DNA of 64,000 nt from contig AP021856.1 in assembly GCA_017347445.1 (NCBI GenBank), positions 434,001-498,000 on the forward strand. Direction: 5' to 3'. The notes under the pieces were generated by a model, which saw nothing but the letters and a program-made list of their open reading frames with translations, ran no database searches and was not told where the DNA came from. Shown in pieces: positions 10,201-16,501 of this stretch. Every line of letters begins with the position of its first letter. Positions within the stretch are counted from its first letter, which is position 1. A program made the translations under genes and the position numbers. The stretch comes from Candidatus Brocadia pituitae (GTDB lineage Bacteria; Planctomycetota; Brocadiia; Brocadiales; Brocadiaceae).

Positions 10201-11329
10201 CAATACGCTCAGGTATAGGTTTTCGTTGTTCGACAAAAAAGCCTGTTTCATCATCCTTTTCACGAGTTCGATATGAAACAACCGTAGGTTGTATAAGACC
10301 GGCAATTTCGGGAATAGCCAACTGCCAGCTTACCTCCAAAGAACTCAAACCCTCGGGATCGTTCTCCCATGTCTTTCCATCCTTTCCGTAAACGGTAATC
10401 AAATTAACCACAGGCACCCCGCATTTTTCCAGGGAGTCTGTAGCTTTGAAATCCGAAAAACGAAAGAGAAAAGACAGTATGCCAGAAACTCGTGAACCCC
10501 CTTTGGAATCCACTAATAATTTCTCAACAACGACATCCTCAGGATAGCCAAATACTACAAAGGCATTGAACCCCTTTTCTTCAATGCTACGGATCAGTTC
10601 ATCTTCAACAGATGCTTGTCCCTGCTCATAAAATGAGGAGTATGTCAGGACTGCGACCCAATCTGCATTTTCTTTCATGTAGCCTGCTTCCCGATACCAA
10701 TTCTGATATTCCTCGAATGTCTCAAAGAGTCTTTCATCCCGTTGGTAATGATAATAGGCCATCTTTAGCCCTTCTTTTGGCGGATTGACAGTAAGTTCCG
10801 GGAAGGGTAAATATTTCTTTAATGAAAGCAGGATCAAATTCTTAAAATTCCCGGCGCTTGAATACTGTAAATATGAGCGGATTTCTTTATCGTATGTTAA
10901 TCCTATGGCTGCATATTGTGAATCCAATCCGGCCGTTTCACCAACGGCAAGAACTGTTGCGCCACGGTCAATTACCTCCTTTAATACTTCAAAATCAAAG
11001 CCTGATTGAGTAGGTGTAGAGATACGGATACCGTGCACATCAAATAAGATAAGATTTGAATTGAGAATCTCGTTCGGATTGAACCCCGATTCAAGATCGG
11101 TTTTGCTTATGATTTCAAATGTAACCCGGTCTTTAAGAAAGGGGTAATCTTGCCAGATTGCTTTCATTGCCTTGACAACACTTGAGGTCATATAGTCCCC
11201 TACAATACAGGTGTATTTCACTCTATCTTCATGATGATGCTCTTCATGAACATGTCCTTCGTGGGCAAAGGAAATGTGTTGAAAAGAAAAGAGCACGGCA
11301 AACAGGATTACCAACATATGTCTCTTCAT
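7250..11329 (-). CDS. Exported, membrane-anchored CobN/HmuS-like chelatase
   Basis: This 1359-aa protein belongs to the CobN/magnesium-chelatase H family. Unlike cytoplasmic CobN it begins with a signal peptide (MLVILFAVLFSFQHISFA), followed by a His-rich stretch (HEGHVHEEHHHED) likely to bind metal. It ends with an acidic linker and one C-terminal membrane helix (LWVVIAVMWGCIGFFIYGW) with a basic tail. The family core is clear (FGTHGTHEWLPGK near residue 580; YGYGNGLWGEPMEDVYKMALSGA near 1010). The ATG overlaps the DUF4430 stop by 4 nt. This topology and gene neighbourhood match HmuS of Bacteroidetes heme-uptake loci, but the operon here sits under two cobalamin riboswitches, so a corrinoid or cobalt substrate is more likely than heme. 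No ChlI/ChlD (CobS/CobT) partner is in the window. Confidence 0.85.
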   Translation of the reverse strand: MKRHMLVILFAVLFSFQHISFAHEGHVHEEHHHEDRVKYTCIVGDYMTSSVVKAMKAIWQDYPFLKDRVTFEIISKTDLESGFNPNEILNSNLILFDVHGIRISTPTQSGFDFEVLKEVIDRGATVLAVGETAGLDSQYAAIGLTYDKEIRSYLQYSSAGNFKNLILLSLKKYLPFPELTVNPPKEGLKMAYYHYQRDERLFETFEEYQNWYREAGYMKENADWVAVLTYSSFYEQGQASVEDELIRSIEEKGFNAFVVFGYPEDVVVEKLLVDSKGGSRVSGILSFLFRFSDFKATDSLEKCGVPVVNLITVYGKDGKTWENDPEGLSSLEVSWQLAIPEIAGLIQPTVVSYRTREKDDETGFFVEQRKPIPERIDRAVDRIKAWINLQQKNNLDKKVALLYWNYPPGKQHIGASYLNVFASIENVLKMMKENGYDVGNETIDKETLLENSLRYGRNVGNWAPGELEEMVRNGKCVLLPLEEYQKWARSLPANFMKDVSKDWGTVEESNVMMWTDPKQKKKYMVIPAIRRGNVVILPQPVRGWLQDKEALYHSKDLSPHHQYAGAYLWLKHGFGADAVIHFGTHGTHEWLPGKSNGLSGDDPPEALIQDLPVMYPYIVDDVGEGLVAKRRGAAVVIDHMIPPLKKGGLYHEYAGLEELIGDHDRALEQDAALARQYMENIIKKIKALGLEKDIEIRDHLNIDPPNDDQHRFGHEVIHKIGEYLQDLKQLNMPYGLHTFGNAPDELLRTSTIQAIQEVIKDIPAHELDKNIQEGAKRELSNLVKAMNGDYIPTGTGNDPVRNPNSLPTGKNFYAFNPDKIPKKEAWQVGVKLTQELLDDYRAKNNGKYPEKLSFVIWGTETIRHEGILESQILYLLGVEPIWNEWGKVTGIKVIPREKLGRPRIDIVVSSAAEEMFGQLTQYIDQAVQMVKELDEKDNQIQQHIKEVTEKLIQKGWPQKKAEQYAAVRIFDEAPGRYDLNVSRIVSASGTWEDDAVVADEYLKRMSYGYGNGLWGEPMEDVYKMALSGARMVVHSRSTNLYGTVDNDDFFMYAGGLAAAIRELDGKSPELVITNIMNPAKPEMTPIDRMMGMELRSRYWNPEWIEGMKKEGFEGANKMAEFVENMWGWQVTVPETMDTARWEETFEVYIEDKYGMDLKEFFSKKNPYAYQAVTARMLETIRKDYWQPTEKVKQTLAKEYMTTVIEHGVACCVQTCNNPAFQHYATDILSTPGLVKPDTLIQYAEVLKTATGKVLDERKAEMDRIVQAQAPVSNPVPGSVEQREDVGQTPDKERIAKADEWKLEDEDAEKAEVVKGLEMEEVKTNEGKITLNQSNRLWVVIAVMWGCIGFFIYGWTRKRF

Positions 11330-11715
11330 TTTTGTTCTCCCTTATTATGGGTACAAACATCCTTCGTGTATTCCCACCTCATAGAGTCACCATCACTGAG
11401 AATACATCGATTGACAAAGGATGTTGCACGTTTACCGTTGATGTTGTAATACCACGCCCTGTTCCCAATTTCCATAACTGTATTATCAATAGATATAACC
11501 AAAAAATGTTCCCCATGTTTTTGCGTTTTGATCTTTGCAACAGATTGAAGCGCCTCCAGGGCAGTAATACCCTGTTTCCATGGTATCTCTACTTTACGAC
11601 TCTGTTGCAGCCCTCCGTAGTCAATTTCTACGGTTACCTGCTGGCTGGCACCGTAGGTAGCTGGCAAAAGCACAAAAACAATAAACATTCCTAGTATTCT
11701 TTTTACATGGTTCAT
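11326..11715 (-). CDS. DUF4430 (transcobalamin C-terminal-like) secreted protein
   Basis: This is a 129-aa protein with a signal peptide (VKRILGMFIVFVLLPATYGAS). A single DUF4430 domain follows: VTVEIDYGG, ALEALQSVAKIKTQKHG, then NRAWYYNINGKRAT and a closing segment DGDSMRWEYTKD. DUF4430 corresponds to the small beta domain of animal transcobalamin/intrinsic factor, which covers bound cobalamin. The start at 11715 is supported by an AAGGAG ribosome site; the reading frame runs further upstream without a signal. Placed between the receptor and the CobN-like gene, it may be a periplasmic or surface corrinoid-binding protein, a functional analogue of HmuY. Binding is inferred, not shown. Confidence 0.75.
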   Translation of the reverse strand: MNHVKRILGMFIVFVLLPATYGASQQVTVEIDYGGLQQSRKVEIPWKQGITALEALQSVAKIKTQKHGEHFLVISIDNTVMEIGNRAWYYNINGKRATSFVNRCILSDGDSMRWEYTKDVCTHNKGEQK

Positions 11716-11820
11716 TTTTTTTCTCCTTATCAATTGCGAAATAACGTGACGGGTTACCATACTGTTACATAAAGTTATCTGTCTATTTTTTTACCACCTC
11801 CTTATTCTTCTGTTTTGCTT

Positions 11821-13938
11821 TTAAAACTTAAATTCCATTCCGCCGTACACTGTAAAACCAAGGGAACCAAAACCTGTTACCTCTTCGTAACCATAATCAA
11901 AAAGATTTTCAAACCTGACATATGCGGTCATTACCTTTGTGATGTCATATCGAGTTACCAGCTCAGTGGTCCAATAGTTGTCCATTTCCTTATCATCACT
12001 GTCTATCCTGTCTCTCACCATAATGCCGGTTACATTAATATTCAATTTATCAAGGGGTTGGGTATTCATCCCAAGGGTTGCTCTGTTTCTTGGTCTGCGG
12101 GGCAATTGTTGATCTTTCTCCCGATCCCTCGTTTCAGTATAAGTATAGGTTCCCGTTAAAGAAAGTTTGGTAAATGGTTTATAGGTTAAGGCCGTTTCAA
12201 GCCCCTCTGATTCTGCGCTGGCTACATTTTCTGCCAAAAAACTTCCGTCGGGTTGTATTGCAGCCGTAATTAAATCAGTAAAATCATTCTCAAAATACGT
12301 AACATCGATGGTAAGTTTCTCTTTGAGGATTTCTTTCTCCACCCCAAAGTCCCACCCCTTACTCTCTTCCGGATTAAGATTTGGATTACCAAAGAAGGGG
12401 AAAAAAAGTTCATTTAAACTCGGCGCACGAAGACCCTTTCCCCAGGATCCATGAAGCCGGGTACCAATCTTCTCCATGTTATATGATGCCGTTGTTCTAT
12501 ACGTAAGATTGTTTCCAAAGGTGCTGTAATCGTCGTAACGTAACCCTGCGGTCCAATGTAACGATTCAAACAGTTTGATTTGATTCTGGAAGAACACAGA
12601 GTTGTTCCTAAACTGCTTATCAAAGTTACCGGCATTTTCACCCTCCTGTACCTCATATTCATAGCCTATGGTTACCGTATCGACGTCAAACAGGGTAAAG
12701 TCGGATTGATGCTCCAGTCTCCAAACTCTCGTAAGGATGCGAAACTCGCCCGATTCGTCAGTAGGGTCAAAGCCTTCCAGTTCTGTATCGTTGACTGAGA
12801 CGAGAAATGAAGGTGTCCACAGGTCAAAAAACGTTTTCTTAACCTTCGTCGAAAAAAGAACCTCATCTGTTGTCTGGTGCCGGTCAGTGTCGTCTACGGG
12901 ACCAATCCCATATTCAAATGCATCGTATTCATAATCTGAGTGAGACCCCCGTATCGTTGTGTCAACCCTTCCGTTGTCCAGGAAATTCCATCCAAGCCGT
13001 GAAGAGCCGGTAAAATTGTCGTAACCATCATCTTCACTTCCACTGCTGGCAGCGGATATTCCATGGGTTTTCAGGTATGAGCCTCCCACCGAATAATCAT
13101 ACCTTTCCTTTCCACCGGAAACGTTGACTGTTTCTCTAAAAGTATCGCGCATTCCGTATTCTGTCCCTAAGGTAACTTTGGTATCGCCTGCACCTTTTTT
13201 TGTGATAATATTGATAACACCACCAATTGCCTCAGAGCCATATAATCCACTTTGTGGACCACGCAAGATTTCAATCCTCTCAATATTATCCGTTGTAAGA
13301 TTTGCAAAATCAAACGCCCCGGTTGTAGGGCTATTCATCTGAACACCATCGACAAAGACGAGTGTCTGGGCAGCGGATGCCCCCCGTATAAACAAACTGG
13401 TAGTTCCCCCTATTCCCTGTGTTCTTGTGACCTCGAGTCCGGGCAGTTGACGCAGGACATCGAGTAATAGAGGTGCTTTGCTATTCTCAATGTCTTTTTG
13501 TGTAACGACAGACAGAGAACTACCGACATTTTTTAATAACTGTTTCGCCCTTGTCGGTGTAATCACCGTCTCTTCTTTATCATTATTGTGTTCATCCTGT
13601 GATAGATCGCCCGTGGGTATTTCCGGTGAACGTGTTTGATGCTGAGGTAATGGCTCCTTTTCAGCAACCGGTGGCAATGGTTCTATTTTAGTCTCTTCCG
13701 AACTGCTTTTTTCTTCTTCTGGTGGTAGATGCATTGCCTCTCCTGGCTTTATCTCTTCTTCTGGTTTTATTTCCTCCACAAACGCGGGTATTTCTTCCTT
13801 GTCCGGCATACGTATAATAAACCTTTCTTCCAAAAGAGGTTTCATTGGAACAGGTTCTGATATTTCTCCAGCGAAAGCAGTTTTACAATAAAAGTTATGC
13901 GCTAAAATAATCATCAGTATGATAAATGTATATTTCAT
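11821..13938 (-). CDS. TonB-dependent receptor, BtuB-like
   Basis: This is a 705-aa outer-membrane receptor. A signal peptide (MKYTFIILMIILAHNFYC) is followed by an unusually long acidic, proline-rich spacer (residues about 25-120), then a TonB-box-like segment EETVITPTRA and the plug domain (SSLSVVTQKDIENSKAPLLLDVLRQLPGLEV; IERIEILRGPQSGLYGSEAIGGVINIITKKG). A 22-strand barrel follows, ending in an aromatic residue (GGMEFKF). Plug sequence and the riboswitch control point to cobalamin or another corrinoid as ligand. It heads the operon that continues with DUF4430, the CobN-like chelatase, MotA/TolQ and DUF2149. A GAGGGGAAAGAGAG ribosome site precedes the ATG, close to the end of the proximal riboswitch. 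Confidence 0.9.
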   Translation of the reverse strand: MKYTFIILMIILAHNFYCKTAFAGEISEPVPMKPLLEERFIIRMPDKEEIPAFVEEIKPEEEIKPGEAMHLPPEEEKSSSEETKIEPLPPVAEKEPLPQHQTRSPEIPTGDLSQDEHNNDKEETVITPTRAKQLLKNVGSSLSVVTQKDIENSKAPLLLDVLRQLPGLEVTRTQGIGGTTSLFIRGASAAQTLVFVDGVQMNSPTTGAFDFANLTTDNIERIEILRGPQSGLYGSEAIGGVINIITKKGAGDTKVTLGTEYGMRDTFRETVNVSGGKERYDYSVGGSYLKTHGISAASSGSEDDGYDNFTGSSRLGWNFLDNGRVDTTIRGSHSDYEYDAFEYGIGPVDDTDRHQTTDEVLFSTKVKKTFFDLWTPSFLVSVNDTELEGFDPTDESGEFRILTRVWRLEHQSDFTLFDVDTVTIGYEYEVQEGENAGNFDKQFRNNSVFFQNQIKLFESLHWTAGLRYDDYSTFGNNLTYRTTASYNMEKIGTRLHGSWGKGLRAPSLNELFFPFFGNPNLNPEESKGWDFGVEKEILKEKLTIDVTYFENDFTDLITAAIQPDGSFLAENVASAESEGLETALTYKPFTKLSLTGTYTYTETRDREKDQQLPRRPRNRATLGMNTQPLDKLNINVTGIMVRDRIDSDDKEMDNYWTTELVTRYDITKVMTAYVRFENLFDYGYEEVTGFGSLGFTVYGGMEFKF

Positions 13939-13982
13939 TTGTTTCTCTCTTTCCCCTCGGAAGTAAGAATTGATAAAGTCGT

Positions 13983-14160
13983 GTCCAAACAGGTCTCCTG
14001 GCTTCCGGGTCTTCCTACGTCCTGCGCCTTCCCAGAAAGCCGTTTCATCAGTTTAAACCGTTTAAACGGCTTTCCAGTGGCATTGTGCAGCGTTCGTCGC
14101 CGGTTACAGTTGCGGGGCAGCTCCCGTTTCTACGGGATTCCCTGAATATTTGAACTATGA
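13983..14160 (-). promoter_or_regulatory. Cobalamin riboswitch, proximal copy (btuB operon)
   Basis: Read on the minus strand it has the cobalamin riboswitch core in order: GGGAATCC, an apical stem, GGAGCTGCCCCGCAACTGTA, the B12-box GCCACTGG, GGGAAGGC and AGACCCGGAAGCCAGGAGACCTG. The order and spacing resemble the E. coli btuB leader. Its 3' end lies about 45 nt before the receptor ATG with no terminator in between. Control of ribosome access is therefore likely (inference). Outer pairing may extend to about 14205 (CGTGTC with GACACG, GTCTC with GAGAC). Confidence 0.9.
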
Positions 14161-14240
14161 TAAATCTTAGAACATGAGACGAGACACGGATAAACGCTGT
14201 TTATCCGTGCCACCCTTTTTACGAGTAAAATTCCTCTGTG

Positions 14241-14288
14241 ATTAAATAAAAAAGCCCGTTCCTTCGTATAAAGAAGAAACGGGCTTTT
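14241..14288 (-). terminator. Intrinsic terminator between tandem riboswitches
   Basis: On the minus strand AAAGCCCGTT pairs with AACGGGCTTT across a loop that itself pairs CTTC with GAAG, followed by a T-rich run at 14241-14250. It lies about 60 nt after the distal cobalamin riboswitch and before the proximal one. It is probably the expression platform of the distal element. Confidence 0.85.
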
Positions 14289-14347
14289 ACCGCATTGTTA
14301 TCAACGCTTCACCTCCTTTACTCCGAAGAAGTATTTCCAGCACACAT

Positions 14348-14595
14348 TACAGGCAGGTCTTCTGACTTGCGGGTCATCCTACTTGTTGCGCCTTCCCGAG
14401 GAGCCGTTTAAACCGTTCAAACCGTTTAAATGACTTTCCAGTGGTTTTCGCAACGTTCGTCACCGGATACAGCGGCGGTACCGTTCCCTTTCCTTCTCAT
14501 TTCTGACGGTAAGGAATAACGTATTGATTGCCATCAGAAATTCGTTGAAGTTGGGATTTCCTTTTTATCCCGATAGATATCTCGGAATACCTGTA
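14348..14595 (-). promoter_or_regulatory. Cobalamin riboswitch, distal copy (btuB operon)
   Basis: On the minus strand it starts TACAGGTATTCCG and ends ATGACCCGCAAGTCAGAAG then ACCTGCCTGTA, giving a clear P1 (TACAGGT with ACCTGCCTGTA). The conserved interior is present: GGGAACGGTACCGCCGCTGTA, CCGGTGACGAACG, the B12 box CCACTGG, and GGGAAGGCGC. It lies between the stop of tonB (14668) and the terminator at 14241-14288, so it likely acts by transcription termination. It is a near copy of the element at 19257-19509. Confidence 0.92.
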
Positions 14596-14667
14596 TGTGA
14601 AATCTCTTGTTTAATATTGAGCTACTCAGTTACATAGTATGTTCCCCCTATATTCAAGGATAGTCCG

Positions 14668-15459
14668 TCAGTGAGACCTTCTTTCTGGATCTTCCAGGCG
14701 AAATCTAACAGGGATTGCCACTACGGATTTAACAGGGGAGTCTCCTATCCGTCCAGGTTGAAATCTCCAGCGTTTGACTGCCTTTAAAGCCGCCTGATCA
14801 AGGAGTGGATAGCCACTACTCTGTGCAATTTCAACCTGAACCGGCATGCCTTTTTGATCCATCTCTACCCGGAGTATCACGAGTCCTTCCTGACGCATCT
14901 GTTTTGCAAGCCGAGGATATTCCGGTGGTTGATTCCGGGAATAACCGGGTGTATTTTTCGTTCCGGTCGTTCCTTGAGAAGGACGCTGCGCAGGCTTAAC
15001 AGTTTGTTGTTGTTGTTTTTTTTCTCTTGTTGGAGAAGTGGGTTTAGCTGTATCTACCTTTGGCTGCACGGGTGTTACCGGTTCTTCCTGTGGCACAGGC
15101 TTAACAGATTCCTGTTGTCTTTCAGTCACAGGTGTAATGGACTGATCTGTATTTATGCTTGGTTGGGGCAGGGCTGCCAGTTTTTCCAGCGAGGCAGGCT
15201 TAACTGGCTCCTGCTGTTCCTCCGGTGCAGAGGTAGGGTGTTGAACAGCCTCCGTGTCTGACTGTGGCACGGCAGCTACCAGATCTACGTCAACACTCCC
15301 GAAGTCTGATTGAACGCTCTGCTGAACAGGTCTAACAAAATACTTCCCACCAATAAAAAATAAGGTACCATGAATAAATAGTGCAAGGATAAATCCTTTA
15401 ACCATGCCAAACTTGTCTGATTTGATCTTATCGTAGTTGTAGAATCTATCAGTTATCAT
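14668..15459 (-). CDS. tonB: Energy transducer TonB
   Basis: This 263-aa protein has a cytoplasmic N-terminus and one membrane anchor (GFILALFIHGTLFFIGGKYFV, residues about 23-43). A long Pro/Gln/Lys-rich periplasmic spacer (about 45-170) contains imperfect QQEPVKP repeats. The C-terminal TonB domain follows (YSRNQPPEYPRLAKQMRQEG, then VEIAQSSGYPLLDQAALKAVKRWRFQPG). Its ATG overlaps the exbD stop by 4 nt. It transmits proton-motive force from ExbBD to the receptor encoded at the head of this operon and perhaps to the BtuB-like receptor downstream. Confidence 0.93.
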   Translation of the reverse strand: MITDRFYNYDKIKSDKFGMVKGFILALFIHGTLFFIGGKYFVRPVQQSVQSDFGSVDVDLVAAVPQSDTEAVQHPTSAPEEQQEPVKPASLEKLAALPQPSINTDQSITPVTERQQESVKPVPQEEPVTPVQPKVDTAKPTSPTREKKQQQQTVKPAQRPSQGTTGTKNTPGYSRNQPPEYPRLAKQMRQEGLVILRVEMDQKGMPVQVEIAQSSGYPLLDQAALKAVKRWRFQPGRIGDSPVKSVVAIPVRFRLEDPERRSH

Positions 15460-15878
15460 TTTTGCAAAGGGTCTCTCTGTTTTGTCTGAATGGCAACTTT
15501 CGTGATCCCCGAAGACCTTACCTCGTCAAGTATCTGAACTGCATTACCAAAATAGGCTTCCTTGTCCCCGTTAACAAAAACCTTCATGTCGGGATTTTCT
15601 ATCTTTAATTGTTTCAAGCGTTGGGGTAAAAGGTCTAGGGCCAATTTTTCCTGATTCAGATATATATCTCCAGACTTGGCAATGGTAATGGTTACAGCTA
15701 TTTCCCGCTCCTGGGGGGTGCCCGTAGCAGCGGACGGCAAATTCACACTGATGCCCTGATTCTTGACCATGGAAAGAGAGACCATGACAAAAGTCGCCAA
15801 AAGGAAAAATATAACATCAATAAGCGGAATGATCTCTATCCTTGCCTTCCGCCTGGTTGCTGGTAGCGGTATCTTCAT
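15456..15878 (-). CDS. exbD: Biopolymer transport protein ExbD
   Basis: The 140-aa protein has a basic start, one membrane helix with the essential aspartate (IEIIPLIDVIFFLLATFVMVSLS) and a periplasmic domain with the ExbD/TolR fold (VTITIAKSGDIYLNQEKLAL; VFVNGDKEAYFGNAVQILDEVRSSG). It overlaps both exbB and tonB by 4 nt, so the three are translationally coupled. It forms the proton channel with ExbB. Confidence 0.93.
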   Translation of the reverse strand: MKIPLPATRRKARIEIIPLIDVIFFLLATFVMVSLSMVKNQGISVNLPSAATGTPQEREIAVTITIAKSGDIYLNQEKLALDLLPQRLKQLKIENPDMKVFVNGDKEAYFGNAVQILDEVRSSGITKVAIQTKQRDPLQK

Positions 15879-16483
15879 GAGTTTTTATCCTGTTTTAAAA
15901 GCAAAAGTTCGAGATGCGTGGTGGCATCCTCAATTTCATGCCTGGCTTCTTCAAGACGCGCATTGAGATAATTAAAAGGAATAAGCGCGACAATGGCAGT
16001 GATTAGTCCGTATGCAGTGGCAATTAAGGCCTCGGCAATACCCCCGGTGATAACCGTAGGCGCATCAAGTTCCCTGCCTCCCAAAAGACCAAAAGCCTGT
16101 ATCATGCCGATCACCGTGCCAAAAAGTCCCAGGAGAGGGGCAAGGGTTATAATGGTGTCAAGCACCGGAAGTCCACGGTTAAAACGTTTAAGTTCCTTGT
16201 TTGCAGCCTGCAAAAGGGCGTTTGAGAAGGCTTTGTGACGGTGGCGAAGACCGTAGACAAGGGTAGCAGCAACAAAATCATGGCATCCTTCCCCTGCCTG
16301 AATCGCCGCTTCAATTTTTCCTTGCTCGACCTCGGAGAATATCTTTCCTACCGTTTCCGGGTACCGAGATCTTTTTTCACGGATAAGAAATGCAATCCGC
16401 TCAATAATTACGGTTAGAGCCGCCAAAGATGCAACGAGGATTGGCCACATAACAGGCCCTCCTCGTAAAAATAGATGAAACAC
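15875..16483 (-). CDS. exbB: MotA/TolQ/ExbB proton channel protein ExbB
   Basis: The 202-aa protein has three membrane helices: residues about 10-32 (GPVMWPILVASLAALTVIIE), 105-130 (LDTIITLAPLLGLFGTVIGM) and 150-175 (GGIAEALIATAYGLITAIVALIP). The second and third carry the conserved ExbB pore motifs. It begins 18 nt after the stop of the receptor at 16502-18841 and runs into exbD and tonB, giving a receptor-exbB-exbD-tonB operon under the upstream riboswitch pair. Confidence 0.93.
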   Translation of the reverse strand: MFHLFLRGGPVMWPILVASLAALTVIIERIAFLIREKRSRYPETVGKIFSEVEQGKIEAAIQAGEGCHDFVAATLVYGLRHRHKAFSNALLQAANKELKRFNRGLPVLDTIITLAPLLGLFGTVIGMIQAFGLLGGRELDAPTVITGGIAEALIATAYGLITAIVALIPFNYLNARLEEARHEIEDATTHLELLLLKQDKNS

Positions 16484-16501
16484 GTTTTCCTCCTTTTTAA
16501 C

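Noticed and set aside
14241-14340. CRISPR-like repeats in the riboswitch regions
   Set aside because: The repeated strings are two copies of the same leader 4.9 kb apart and stem arms within riboswitches. There is no array of spaced direct repeats and no cas gene.
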